A DNA stretch of 64,000 bases from Brachyspira hyodysenteriae ATCC 27164. GTDB taxonomy: Bacteria > Spirochaetota > Brachyspiria > Brachyspirales > Brachyspiraceae. Below the pieces are notes generated by a model. The model saw only the letters and a program-made list of their open reading frames with translations. It was not told the DNA's origin and did not search any database. The translations under genes and the position numbers were made by a program. The first letter of the stretch is position 1, and each line of letters begins with the position of its first letter. Of this stretch, positions 38,326 to 48,354 are shown one piece after another. The stretch lies in contig NZ_CP015910.2 of NCBI RefSeq assembly GCF_001676785.2, positions 1,550,001 through 1,614,000 on the forward strand. Direction: 5' to 3'.

Positions 38326-39036
38326 ATGTTTATAACAAGCAAAAACACAATAGTTGAAGCTATTTCAAAAGATTTAGTTCAAACTTTATATATAAAATTT
38401 CCTGTTTCAAAAAGAGAAAAAGATATTATAAAATTGGCTGAAAAAAAGAAAGTGCCAATCAAAAATGTTGATAAAAATGAAATGGAAAAAATTGTAGGCA
38501 AAATTTATTCAATAGCTGCTGATATAAAAGAAAATGTTGAAATAGGTATAGACAGTTTTATAGAAAAAGCATTTGAAAAAAGAGAAAATCCTTTAATATT
38601 CATACTAGATTCTATAACCGATGTTCATAATTTAGGGGCTATAATAAGAAATGCTTACTTTTTTGATGTTGCAGGAATTATAATGCCGAAAGATAATTCA
38701 GCACCAATCAATGAAAAAGTTTATGAAATATCAGAAGGAGCTGCTTATCATTTGCCAATATCAATAGAAACTAATTTAAATAGAGTTATAGATTTGATGA
38801 AAGATAAAGGCTTTTGGATATATTATGCAAGCGAGAAAGGAGAAACTTCATTAGAGGATTTCAAATTCAATTCTCCTACTGCAATTATATTGGGCAATGA
38901 ACATAGCGGAGTAAGAGATATTTTGAAAAAAAACTCAGACGGAAGTATTATTATAAATGCTGTAAATGATTTTGATTCATTAAATGTATCTGCTGCTTCT
39001 GCTATTATAGGCTATGCATACTCTATTTATAAATAA
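38326..39036 (+). CDS. TrmH/SpoU-family 2'-O-ribose RNA methyltransferase (RlmB-like)
   Basis: A 236-residue SPOUT methyltransferase with an N-terminal substrate-binding domain (about 1-70) and the knotted catalytic domain. Family motifs are DSITDVHNLGAIIRNA (motif 1, with the Asn and Arg), AIILGNEHSGV (motif 2) and INAVNDFDSLNVSAASAI (motif 3). It most resembles RlmB, which methylates G2251 of 23S rRNA, but tRNA methylation by TrmH-type enzymes is possible. AGGA precedes the ATG. Confidence 0.88.
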   Translation: MFITSKNTIVEAISKDLVQTLYIKFPVSKREKDIIKLAEKKKVPIKNVDKNEMEKIVGKIYSIAADIKENVEIGIDSFIEKAFEKRENPLIFILDSITDVHNLGAIIRNAYFFDVAGIIMPKDNSAPINEKVYEISEGAAYHLPISIETNLNRVIDLMKDKGFWIYYASEKGETSLEDFKFNSPTAIILGNEHSGVRDILKKNSDGSIIINAVNDFDSLNVSAASAIIGYAYSIYK

Positions 39037-39183
39037 ATATTATTAATTATATTTTATGAATATTGATTAATATTGTTATATAATAATGTATATATTTATT
39101 TTTTTACTTGCAATAATAGTAAAAAAGTATATATTAAATATATAGGATATAAAATTTAAGGCATAATATACGGAGATTTAAAA

Positions 39184-39549
39184 ATGCCTATAGCACCTTT
39201 AGACTTGCAACAATTATATATGCAGCAATCGCATATAGGACGTATGGAGCATACAAGAATGGCTGCCAAAACTATTGCTATGCAGTCAGAAGATAGAGAT
39301 ATACACAGAGATTCATATATAAAAGATTCAACTGTTGTAAAGTCTGAAAATATATCTGATGAAACTAAGGTTAAAGAAAAAAAAGATGAACAAAGACCTA
39401 AAGATCAAGGATATATGTCCTATAGAAAAAAGAATAAAAAAAGAATGACTGATAATACTGATGATAAAGAAGGAAACAATACTATAGAAATAGAAGAGGT
39501 TTCAGCAACCGAAAATACTAAAGGTTCAAGAATAGACTTTTTAGGATAA
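39184..39549 (+). CDS. Hydrophilic protein of unknown function
   Basis: A 121-residue, highly charged protein without membrane segments. The first 35 residues (MPIAPLDLQQLYMQQ...) look helical and ordered, while the rest is rich in Lys, Glu, Asp and Arg and likely disordered; the extreme C-terminus is SRIDFLG. CGGAG precedes the ATG. It lies 11 bp before the coiled-coil membrane protein gene, so the two are probably coexpressed. I do not recognise a family with certainty. Confidence 0.7.
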   Translation: MPIAPLDLQQLYMQQSHIGRMEHTRMAAKTIAMQSEDRDIHRDSYIKDSTVVKSENISDETKVKEKKDEQRPKDQGYMSYRKKNKKRMTDNTDDKEGNNTIEIEEVSATENTKGSRIDFLG

Positions 39550-39560
39550 TTAATCTACTT

Positions 39561-40442
<882 letters not shown>

Positions 40443-40484
40443 TTATTATATTTTTATCTAATCATAAATTAATAATATAAAAAA

Positions 40485-40520
40485 AACCGCTCATTAAAAT
40501 TAATTAACAAGCGGCTTTTT
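40485..40520. terminator. Bidirectional terminator
   Basis: AACCGCT and AGCGGCTT, with inner TTAA/TTAA pairing, are flanked by A and T runs on both sides. It lies between the coiled-coil protein gene and the convergent symporter gene. Confidence 0.8.
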
Positions 40521-40535
40521 AAATATATGGCAAAC

Positions 40536-41741
40536 TTATGCGTCTGTTTTTACAACTTTTTTCTTATAAATTGTATCAACTATAACACCCAAAGCATTAT
40601 CACCAGATACGTTACAAGCAGTACCGAATGAGTCTTGAGTGATGTATAAAGCAACCATTATAGCACTCAAAGGGCTATCAGGACCACCAAGACCAACCAT
40701 ATAAAGGAATGGTAAAGCTGTCATTATTGAACCGCCAGGAGCACCAGGAGAAGCTATCATAGCGATACCAAGCATAGCAATAAATGGAAGTATAGTTCCA
40801 TAAGTTATAGGTATCTGATTCATTAAACATACCGCTGTAGCACAGGCTGTGATTGTTATCATAGAACCAGCCATGTGAATATTAGCACAAAGAGGTACTA
40901 CAAAATTTCTTATCTGTTCAGATATACCATCTTTTTCTGCACATTGTAAGTTAACAGGTATAGTAGCAGCTGATGACTGTGTACCTAAAGCTGTAGCATA
41001 TCCTGCTATTTGGTTTCTCATAAGCATAAAAGGATTTTTCTTTCCTATTGAGCCAGATACTAAGAAAGCTATTAATAAATATAATAAATGCATTATTATT
41101 ACTACTATGAATACTTTCCATAATATTCCTAAGATTACAAAAGTTTTTCCTGATCTAGTCATATCTACAAAAGTACCACAAATATATAAAGGTAAAAGAG
41201 GAATGATAGATACTCTCAATACTTTATCTATTATAGTTGATAACTCTTTGAAAACATTATACAAATAATCTCCTATTTCTTTACCTCTCATAGAAGATAT
41301 TCCAAGTCCTATAATGAAAGCAAATAAAACTGCTGCCAATGTATCTAGAAGTGGGGTAACAGTTATAGATAAATAAGGGCTAACAGAATTTCCTGCTGCT
41401 GCTGCAATTCTTTGAATATCATCAGCACTCATGAAGCTAGGAAATAAATTGAATGCCACTAAAAATGATGCTGAACCTGCTATTAAAGTAGATCCATAAG
41501 CTAAAGCACAAGTTACAAGTAATAAGAAACCAGAGCCTTCTTTTAAGTCTGCTATACCCATAGATACATAAGAAACAATCATCAAAGGTATTACAAATTT
41601 TAGGTAGGAACTGAATATTCCCGAAGCTGTAACGATAATTCTGGATATTACTTCTGGTATAAAATGCTGCCCGAATAATATACCGAGTAAAATTCCAATA
41701 ATCAGTCTTGGAACTAGACCTAGTTTAAACTTTTTTTCCAT
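40536..41741 (-). CDS. Dicarboxylate/amino acid:cation symporter (DAACS family)
   Basis: A 401-residue secondary transporter of the SDF family (GltP/SstT/DctA). It has about eight membrane helices and two re-entrant loops. The substrate-binding signature is visible: QSSAATIPVNLQCAEK near the first re-entrant hairpin, then SPGAPGGSIMTALPFL and the helix with TACNVSGDNALG. Substrates in this family include glutamate, aspartate, serine/threonine and C4-dicarboxylates; the exact one is not clear. GGAG precedes the ATG. Confidence 0.9.
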   Translation of the reverse strand: MEKKFKLGLVPRLIIGILLGILFGQHFIPEVISRIIVTASGIFSSYLKFVIPLMIVSYVSMGIADLKEGSGFLLLVTCALAYGSTLIAGSASFLVAFNLFPSFMSADDIQRIAAAAGNSVSPYLSITVTPLLDTLAAVLFAFIIGLGISSMRGKEIGDYLYNVFKELSTIIDKVLRVSIIPLLPLYICGTFVDMTRSGKTFVILGILWKVFIVVIIMHLLYLLIAFLVSGSIGKKNPFMLMRNQIAGYATALGTQSSAATIPVNLQCAEKDGISEQIRNFVVPLCANIHMAGSMITITACATAVCLMNQIPITYGTILPFIAMLGIAMIASPGAPGGSIMTALPFLYMVGLGGPDSPLSAIMVALYITQDSFGTACNVSGDNALGVIVDTIYKKKVVKTDA

Positions 41742-41948
41742 TAGTTTCTCCTAATTAGTAGTATATATTATATAATATATACAAAAAAACTAATATGTAA
41801 ATAGATAGTACATTTTTTTGATAATATTATATTTAATAATATTTTAAAAACATACAATATTACTATATACAATATTAAAAACAGCAAAATATTACTATAA
41901 AAGATTATTTATATGAAATAATAAATATAAAAAAACTATATTAAATCA

Positions 41949-42416
41949 TTATTTAACATCTAAATCAGATGTACAATTAGGACATTTTACAGCATTAATA
42001 TTTATACTAGAATAACAATAAGGACATACTTTTTCTTTAGATTCTTTTTCATCTTTTTCTTTTTTAACAGTTTTTTCCTGTATCTTATTGAATAATTTGA
42101 TAATTATAAATAAAGATAAAGCAGTTATTATAAAACTTATTATGGCATTAATAAATACACCTATGCCTATTACCACAGCTCCGGCATTTCTAGCAGCCTC
42201 TATTGAATTATAATTTCCCAAAGTATCAGTACCTTTTTTTATAACTATAAATATATTTGAAAAATCTATACCGCTTAATATCATACCTATTGGAGGCATT
42301 AATATATCATCTACAAAAGAATTAACTATCTTTGTAAATGCTGCCCCTATAACTAAGCCTACAGCCATATCTAATATACTTCCTTTCATAATAAATTTTT
42401 TAAACTCTTTTATCAT
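41949..42416 (-). CDS. mscL: Large-conductance mechanosensitive channel with zinc-ribbon tail
   Basis: MscL opens under membrane tension to release solutes on osmotic downshock. The N-terminus [20 protein letters not shown], first helix with [21 protein letters not shown], the periplasmic loop and the second helix (residues about 75-100) are typical. After the usual C-terminal helix, residues about 125-155 add a linker rich in Lys and Glu and a zinc-ribbon CPYC-x10-CPNC, ending in DLDVK. This tail makes the protein 155 residues, somewhat longer than most MscL. Confidence 0.93.
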
Positions 42417-42462
42417 AATAAAATCCCGATAATTTTTTATTTATATTATATATCAAAAATAA

Positions 42463-42495
42463 AAAAGAGGCAGTATAAAATACTGCCCCTTATTT
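42463..42495 (-). terminator. Rho-independent terminator of the Spy-like gene
   Basis: GGCAGTA (42469-42475) and TACTGCC (42481-42487) form the stem; on the minus strand it is followed by TCTTTTTTATTTTT. It separates the Spy-like gene from mscL. Confidence 0.8.
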
Positions 42496-42543
42496 TTCAA
42501 TAAACCTCGTATATATATTTTATAAATCAGTTTTCCATTTTTA

Positions 42544-43074
42544 TTATCTGTAATAATAGTATCTCATTCTGTAGCTATTTAATTGTGCTAATTGTTCATC
42601 TGTAAGAACATCTAAAACAGCAACATCTTTTTCAATTCTGAGATAATCTATTTCTTTTTCTAAATCTTTCTTTTGATTTATTAAATCTTTAATTAAGTTT
42701 AAATCAATATCTATTTTCTCTCTTTCTAATTTGAATTTATAATCAATATTTCTTTTTTGGTATTCTAAATCATTGATTTTTAATTCATACTCATAAAATA
42801 TTTTGCTCATTTCATCGATTTGCTGATCTGTTAAATATATACCAGCATTTCTGCACATTCTATATATATCACCTCTTGCTCCAGGTCTATGTCTAGGAGT
42901 TGGAGGAACTGGTTCTCTGTCTCTTGGAGCTGGAGGAACAGGCTCTCTATCTCTTGGAGCAGCTTCATATCTGTATCTAGGCTGATTAGCAGTATCTGGA
43001 GCTGGTGGCTGTGCAAAAGCAATTGATGATATTATACTAATTATAAAAAGTGATAATAATATTTTAGTTTTCAT
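42544..43074 (-). CDS. Exported proline-rich protein with Spy/CpxP-like helical domain
   Basis: A 176-residue exported protein. The signal peptide ends near AIAFA (residues 16-20). Residues 35-70 are a proline/arginine-rich linker with two exact-length repeats of PPAPRDREPV. The C-terminal half (about 75-170) is a long helical region that opens with LTDQQIDEMSKIF and closes with LDVLTDEQLAQLNSY, like the two LTxxQ motifs of Spy and CpxP periplasmic chaperones or metal sensors. Such proteins respond to envelope stress; the role here is inferred from the motifs only. GGAG precedes the ATG. Confidence 0.72.
   Translation of the reverse strand: MKTKILLSLFIISIISSIAFAQPPAPDTANQPRYRYEAAPRDREPVPPAPRDREPVPPTPRHRPGARGDIYRMCRNAGIYLTDQQIDEMSKIFYEYELKINDLEYQKRNIDYKFKLEREKIDIDLNLIKDLINQKKDLEKEIDYLRIEKDVAVLDVLTDEQLAQLNSYRMRYYYYR
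42901..42960 (-). repeat. 30-bp tandem repeat, two units, in the proline-rich linker
   Basis: 42901-42930 and 42931-42960 differ at only a few positions and both begin GGAGGAAC after one base. They encode the APRDREPVPP decapeptide. A degenerate third unit adjoins at 42871-42900. Confidence 0.85.
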
Positions 43075-43362
43075 GTTTTAATCTCCTTAATAATAATATA
43101 AAATATCTCGTTTTTTCTTGTTATATTAGACGAACATTTTATATAAAAGTTCCCGAATAACTTACAACAAATAAATTTTTTTTAAATAAATCATTAATTT
43201 TTTATTTTATTAAACAAATTGAAATCTTTATATTAAATAATTCATAATAATAATTTTGAGTATTTTTATTTTTATAAACTATTGACTTTTTTAATTTCAC
43301 ATGTTAAAGTCCGAAGTCTTTTATATTTCTATAAAGGATAATATTATATAAAAGGTTTTATT

Positions 43363-44178
43363 ATGAAGAAAATCATCATTATACTATTATCAATCATTTA
43401 TTTTAATCAAATATATTCCCAAACTTCAAATCTTATATCTAAAGAACTTCTGAAATTTAATAATATAAAAAGCATTTCTGTATTGGCAGATATTGGAAAC
43501 ATAGAAGTAAAAAAGAGTCATAAAAATTTAATATATATAGAAAATGTTATATATGATTGGATAAAAACAGAAAACAATGACGGAGTATTAAAAATATCAT
43601 ATAAAGTACCAAATCCTCAGTCAATAAAAAATATGAATACTTCAAAACATAAAATTATTGTAATGGTATCTGATAATATAAAAGAAAATAATTTTCATGC
43701 AGGCACAGGTAATTTAATAATATCTGATTTTAATTGTAGTAGTTTATTTTTATCAAGCGGCACAGGTAATATTAATATAAACAATGTAAATACAGAATCT
43801 TTAATAATTGAAGCAGGTACTGGAAAAGTAAATGCTAATAATTTAAAAGTAAATAATAATACAGAAATACATATAGGTACAGGAGATATTACATTAAACT
43901 GCGAAGTATATAACAAAATATTTTTGGAAGGCGGAACAGGAAATGTAACTATGAATATTAACGGAAATAAAAATGATTATTCTGTAAATGGAGAATCCTT
44001 TGTAAGAAAAATTTTTGTTAATGGTGAAATTACAAAATCAGAATTTTTTGAATACGAATTTAGAAACGGCGGAAGAATTAAACCAAATAGAGATATGATA
44101 AAACAATATAATAATACTAAAAATATAATCAATATAGACGGTAGCATTGGAAATATTTATATTAATTTTAAAAAGTAA
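43363..44178 (+). CDS. DUF4097-type secreted beta-repeat protein
   Basis: A 271-residue exported protein with a signal peptide (residues 3-19, cleavage near IYSQ). The mature part is a repetitive beta-solenoid-like series with spaced glycine turns: GTGNLIISDF, GTGNININNV, GTGKVNANNL, GTGDITLNCE, GTGNVTMNIN, each about 20 residues apart. This GTG-N pattern is typical of DUF4097 (putative auto-transporter adhesin head-like) domains. Such proteins are of unknown function; adhesion is only a family-level suggestion. AAGG precedes the ATG. Confidence 0.8.
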   Translation: MKKIIIILLSIIYFNQIYSQTSNLISKELLKFNNIKSISVLADIGNIEVKKSHKNLIYIENVIYDWIKTENNDGVLKISYKVPNPQSIKNMNTSKHKIIVMVSDNIKENNFHAGTGNLIISDFNCSSLFLSSGTGNININNVNTESLIIEAGTGKVNANNLKVNNNTEIHIGTGDITLNCEVYNKIFLEGGTGNVTMNINGNKNDYSVNGESFVRKIFVNGEITKSEFFEYEFRNGGRIKPNRDMIKQYNNTKNIINIDGSIGNIYINFKK

Positions 44179-44200
44179 TTTATCATTTTTCATTATAAAA

Positions 44201-44240
44201 AATAAAAGAGACCTAAAAATATTTAAGCCTCTTTTTATTT
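44201..44240. terminator. Bidirectional terminator between DUF4097 gene and serB
   Basis: AATAAAAGAG and CTCTTTTTATT form the outer stem with partly paired bases inside, A/T-flanked on both sides. It lies between two convergent genes. Confidence 0.7.
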
Positions 44241-44261
44241 TTTAATATTTGTACTAACTCT

Positions 44262-44888
44262 CTACATATCTAATTTTTCTAATATAAGAGTTAAATCTTT
44301 TTTATCTATTACAATATTTGCTTCTTTTTTTAGAATCTCTTTAGCACAGAAAGCAGCTTTATTTTTAGCGTATTTAAACATACTCAAATCATTAGCCCCA
44401 TCACCTACAACTAAAGTATCATCATAAGAAATATTTAAAAGCCTTTGCAATGTTAAAAGCATATTTCCCTTGCTGTCAGAAAACATCATCTCACCGCCAA
44501 CTTTTCCTGTAAGAACATTATCTTTAACATGAAATATATTTGAAAACTCTGCATCCAAATTTAATTTCTTAGCAAATGGAACAGTAGCATTTTTAAATCC
44601 GCCTGAAAAGCATACGCATTTATAATCTCTCTTATGCAGCTCTTCAATAATTTCTTTTGCTCCGTTCATTACAGGAAGCGAATTGCAAATTTCATTAACA
44701 GTTTCTAATTTGATGCCTTTTAGTAAAGCTACCCTACTTTGCAAACTCTCAAAGAAATCTAATTCTCCTCTCATTCCTCTTGCTGTAATTTCAGAAATCT
44801 CTTTAGCAAAATTAGTTTCCTTTGCAATAATATCCAAAGTTTCGCCGTCCATTAAAGTAGAATCAAAATCAAAAACTGCTAATTTCAT
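44262..44888 (-). CDS. serB: Phosphoserine phosphatase
   Basis: SerB releases serine from phosphoserine, the last step of serine synthesis. The 208-residue HAD phosphatase has motif I DFDSTLMDGE (nucleophile Asp near residue 8), motif II CFSGGFKN, and motif IV VVGDGANDLSM. The helical cap follows motif I. It lacks the N-terminal ACT-type extension of E. coli SerB. It lies 18 bp downstream of serA with AGGA before its ATG. Confidence 0.94.
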   Translation of the reverse strand: MKLAVFDFDSTLMDGETLDIIAKETNFAKEISEITARGMRGELDFFESLQSRVALLKGIKLETVNEICNSLPVMNGAKEIIEELHKRDYKCVCFSGGFKNATVPFAKKLNLDAEFSNIFHVKDNVLTGKVGGEMMFSDSKGNMLLTLQRLLNISYDDTLVVGDGANDLSMFKYAKNKAAFCAKEILKKEANIVIDKKDLTLILEKLDM

Positions 44889-44906
44889 TTTTATTTATCC
44901 TATTAA

Positions 44907-46511
44907 TTATAAACTATATTCAGCTGTAAGTCTTACATATTTAGGATCTTGAACGCCTTCTATATTAGAAATTTTTGTTATAACGTCATTTCCAATAACT
45001 CTATCAACGTTTATTGCCATTATAGATGTACTGCTTCCTTTAATATTTTCAGATACGCTCATTGAACCAATATTGATTCCATCGCCTGAAAGAACTGTTG
45101 CAACTTTAGCTATCATAGCAGGCTGGTTTATATGAGGTACTATCAATATATGAGGCTGAGGTTTGATTATAACATCATAATCATTAAACTTAACTATCCT
45201 TGCAATATTCTTAGCTATCAATGATACTGATACGCTTGATGTATCTTTATCTGTTGTCAATTTTACTTTAAGTATGCTTGTGAAAGTTGAAGGAGCTTCA
45301 GACTTGATAGTTTTTACTTCAATTCCTCTCTGTTTAGCAAGATAAGGAGCATTAACGTAGTTAACATCTTGGAACATATAAGATAATGCACCTTTTAATA
45401 TAGCAACCTCAAGAGGCTGAATATCTAAATTAATTAAATCTCCCTGAGCTGTTATTTCAAGAGATTTTATTTTTCCATTTGCTGTCTGCATTATCATTTC
45501 GCCAGCATTCTCTGAAATTTTCATGTAATCTTTAACAGGCTCTAATTTTTCAGGATTAAGAGAAGGTATATTCACTGCTGATTCAGTATATCCTCCAGAT
45601 AATACCTGTTTTATCTGCTTAGCAACATCTAAAGCAACATTGATCTGTGCTTCTTTTGTACTGGCTCCAAGGTGAGGAGTAAGTATCAAATTATCCTTTT
45701 TATATTCAACTAAAGGACAAGTTTCTATTTTAGGCTCATTTACAAATACATCCACTGCAGCTGCTGCTATAGTGCCATTTTCTAAAGCATTTTTTAAATC
45801 CTCTTCATTAACAAGTCCGCCTCTTGAACAGTTAATAATTATTGCAGTATTTTTCATCTTGCATAAATTATCTTTATTTATTATATTATTAGTTTCAGGA
45901 GTTTTTGGTATATGAAGAGATAAATAATCAAGTTTAGGTAAAAACTCATCTAAAGAAGTTTCATAAACAGCACCAGCTTTCTGAACTATTTCTTCTGTAG
46001 CAAAAGGATCATACACAATAACTTTCATACCAATAGCCAAAGCAATATGAACAACCTTTCTTCCTATTCTTCCAAATCCCATAACACCTAAAGTTTTTCC
46101 TAAAAGCTCATTACCTGTGAATTTATCTCTATTCCATTTAGCATCTTTAGTGGATACTGCAGCAGGTACTATATTTCTTGATACAGCAAGCATTAAAGCT
46201 ATAGTATGTTCTGATGCTGCAATAGTATTTCCGTCAGGAGAGTTTACTACTATTATCCCTTTTTCTGTAGCAGCTTCAACATCTATATTGTCCACTCCTA
46301 CTCCTGCACGTCCTATGATTTTTAAATTCTTTCCAGCTTCTATAATTTTTCTAGTTACTTTAGTTTGGCTTCTAACCATCAAAGCATCATATTCACCAAT
46401 AACTTTAACTAATTCATCTTCACTCATAGTAGGAAGAAATACAGCTTCAGAAACATCAGCTATTATATCCTTGACGCATTCATTTACCTTATCAGTTATT
46501 AAAACCTTCAT
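44907..46511 (-). CDS. serA: D-3-phosphoglycerate dehydrogenase
   Basis: SerA oxidises 3-phosphoglycerate to 3-phosphohydroxypyruvate, the first step towards serine. The 534-residue long form has the catalytic and NAD domains (MVRSQTKV, GRAGVGVDNIDVEAA, GKTLGVMGFGRIGRKV, NCSRGGLVNEEDL, HLGASTKEAQ), an intervening domain (about 315-450) and a C-terminal ACT domain (IVPHINQPAMIAKVATVL...) that may bind serine for feedback control. GGAG precedes the ATG. Confidence 0.95.
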   Translation of the reverse strand: MKVLITDKVNECVKDIIADVSEAVFLPTMSEDELVKVIGEYDALMVRSQTKVTRKIIEAGKNLKIIGRAGVGVDNIDVEAATEKGIIVVNSPDGNTIAASEHTIALMLAVSRNIVPAAVSTKDAKWNRDKFTGNELLGKTLGVMGFGRIGRKVVHIALAIGMKVIVYDPFATEEIVQKAGAVYETSLDEFLPKLDYLSLHIPKTPETNNIINKDNLCKMKNTAIIINCSRGGLVNEEDLKNALENGTIAAAAVDVFVNEPKIETCPLVEYKKDNLILTPHLGASTKEAQINVALDVAKQIKQVLSGGYTESAVNIPSLNPEKLEPVKDYMKISENAGEMIMQTANGKIKSLEITAQGDLINLDIQPLEVAILKGALSYMFQDVNYVNAPYLAKQRGIEVKTIKSEAPSTFTSILKVKLTTDKDTSSVSVSLIAKNIARIVKFNDYDVIIKPQPHILIVPHINQPAMIAKVATVLSGDGINIGSMSVSENIKGSSTSIMAINVDRVIGNDVITKISNIEGVQDPKYVRLTAEYSL

Positions 46512-46620
46512 TTTTATCTCCTTTTGTTACTATGCTCGAAAAAGTATAAAAACTCATCAATGTTAAATTATTGAATCAACTTTTCTCGCTTTATAACTAT
46601 TACTAATAAAAAATAAAATA

Positions 46621-46652
46621 TTCTAATATAATGAGAAAGCATTATATTAGAA
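46621..46652. repeat. 32-bp perfect palindrome upstream of serA
   Basis: TTCTAATATAATG and CATTATATTAGAA are perfectly complementary 13-base arms around AGAAAG. It sits directly next to repeat copy D, between the aminotransferase gene and serA. It lacks a T-tract and could be a regulatory site or an mRNA-stabilising hairpin. Confidence 0.8.
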
Positions 46653-46800
46653 TATACCTAAACAAATATACTTTATCAAAAATAAATTTATATTTTTATA
46701 TCTGGGGCTTTGCCCCAGCCCCACTTCTTTTGTTGCCACAAAGAAGCAAAAAGGCTACATTTGAACTTAACTTTAATTTATATATAAAATAATCAAAACT
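46652..46800 (+). repeat. Intergenic palindromic element, copy D (truncated)
   Basis: Starts ATATACCTAAACAAATATAC, then TTTATATTTTTATATCT, a perfect GGGGCTTTGCCCC hairpin and CCCCACTTCTTTTGTTGCCAC, followed by AAAGAAGCAAAAAGGCTA. This matches copy B base for base over long stretches. The half beyond GGCTA is degenerate and ends at the neighbouring stop codon. Its orientation relative to the flanking genes is opposite to that of the other four copies. Confidence 0.75.
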
Positions 46801-46814
46801 ATCTATTATTATTA

Positions 46815-47960
46815 TTATTTATTTAATTCTTCAATTAACTTTTTAACTCCGCTTCCTAATTCAAATTTATAACCTAATTTCAAAATGCTAGCTTCTAATG
46901 CTCCCATAGCCATTATTACATCTCTCTCGCATACAAATCCAAGAGTACCCATTCTAAAGATTTTATTTTCTAAATTGCCCTGTCCATTAGCAACTATTAT
47001 ATCATAATCTTCTTTCAAAGTTTTTCTTATATCAGGCACACTTATTCCTCCAGGAGGAAGTATTGAAGTGATAGCATGGCTTGCATTATTATCATCTTCC
47101 ACAAGCAATTTTAATCCTATAGTTCTTACAGCAGCCCTTAAAGCAAGAGAAAGTTTTTTATGTCTTTTATTAACATTTTCAATACCCTCTTCTTTTATCA
47201 TTTTTAAAGCAGTATGTAAAGAAGTTATAAGACTTACTGCAGGAGTAAAAGGAGTTGTATCTTTAGCTAAAGACTTTTTATGTTCAGTCCAGTTAAAATA
47301 AAAACTAGGATATTTACATTTTTCATGCATTTTGAAAGCATCTTCGCTTGCGGTTAAAAATGAAAGCCCCGGAGCAATCATAAATCCTTTTTGTGAACCA
47401 GATATTGCAACATCAATATTCCATTCATCAGTTTTAAACTCCATAGCACATAAACTTGTTATACCGTCTACAACTGATACAGCACCATGTTTTTTTATAA
47501 TAGAACATAATGTTTTCACATCATTAGCAGCACCTGTTGAAGTTTCGCTATGTGTAAGAGTTACAATTTTTATATCTTTATCCTTATTCAAAGCTTCCTC
47601 AAGCATTTCAGGAGTTATAACCTTACCTGCTTCAACTTCTATTTTTGTAACTGCAGCTCCTCTGCTTGCTGCAATTTTTGCCCATCTTGCACCAAAATTA
47701 CCAATAGATAAGCATAATACTTTATCGCCCTCATTAATAAGGTTTTCTAAAGCAGCACACATTGCTCCTGTTCCGCTTGCTGTAAATAGATATACATCAT
47801 TCTTAGTTTGAAACACATATTTTAAATCTTCGTATACTTCTTTTAATATATTTGAAAATTCTTTGCTTCTATGCGCCATAGGATGTTTTGCCATTTCTAT
47901 CAAGGCTGATTCAGGTACCGGTGTAGGACCCGGTATCATCAAAAAAGTTTTATCTTTCAT
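46815..47960 (-). CDS. Class V aminotransferase, probable phosphoserine/alanine-glyoxylate type
   Basis: A 381-residue PLP enzyme of the alanine-glyoxylate/serine-pyruvate aminotransferase branch. It starts FLMIPGPTPVPESAL, shows TASGTGAMCAALENL, HSETSTGAANDVKTL, VVDGITSL and the PLP lysine in SGSQKGFMIAPGLSF. Being upstream of serA and serB, it most likely replaces SerC as phosphohydroxypyruvate aminotransferase, which is known for related enzymes in some archaea and bacteria. That role is inference from context. GGAG precedes the ATG. Confidence 0.85.
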   Translation of the reverse strand: MKDKTFLMIPGPTPVPESALIEMAKHPMAHRSKEFSNILKEVYEDLKYVFQTKNDVYLFTASGTGAMCAALENLINEGDKVLCLSIGNFGARWAKIAASRGAAVTKIEVEAGKVITPEMLEEALNKDKDIKIVTLTHSETSTGAANDVKTLCSIIKKHGAVSVVDGITSLCAMEFKTDEWNIDVAISGSQKGFMIAPGLSFLTASEDAFKMHEKCKYPSFYFNWTEHKKSLAKDTTPFTPAVSLITSLHTALKMIKEEGIENVNKRHKKLSLALRAAVRTIGLKLLVEDDNNASHAITSILPPGGISVPDIRKTLKEDYDIIVANGQGNLENKIFRMGTLGFVCERDVIMAMGALEASILKLGYKFELGSGVKKLIEELNK

Positions 47961-48260
47961 TATGCAGTCTCCTTAAAATTATCAATAAAAAATAAAAAAT
48001 ATTTCATACATTATAGTACATATATTATTTTTTACAATACTGTATCTAGTAATATTTATATAAAAATTATTTCATTTACATATAAAACAATAATTTTCAT
48101 ATAAAAAATTATTATTTTTTGATATTGCTAATATTTCTAATAAAATTATATATTAATTATGTTAGAACTTTTTAAAGCGACAAGAAAAATACTCACTTTA
48201 AGTTAATAATTTTTTATATGCAATATACATTTCAATAAAAATATTTTAATATAAAACTTC
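47961..48260. other. Divergent intergenic region
   Basis: An AT-rich 394-bp gap begins here between the class V aminotransferase gene and the YfhO-like gene. Apart from the promoter at 48261-48289 I see no gene, repeat or strong hairpin in it. Confidence 0.4.
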
Positions 48261-48289
48261 TTGACAATACATTATCTTTTATATATTAT
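48261..48289 (+). promoter_or_regulatory. Promoter of the YfhO-like gene
   Basis: TTGACA (48261-48266), 17-nt spacer, TATTAT (48284-48289). Transcription would begin about 60 bp before the ATG, which has AAGGA upstream. Confidence 0.65.
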
Positions 48290-48354
48290 TTAATATCTAA
48301 TTTTATCATATTAAGTAATTGACAACTTAGTTTATTAAATAAGGAAAACATATA

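Noticed and set aside
43300-43330. Short imperfect hairpin before the DUF4097 gene
   Set aside because: Only four outer base pairs and a mismatched inner part; too weak to call a regulatory structure.
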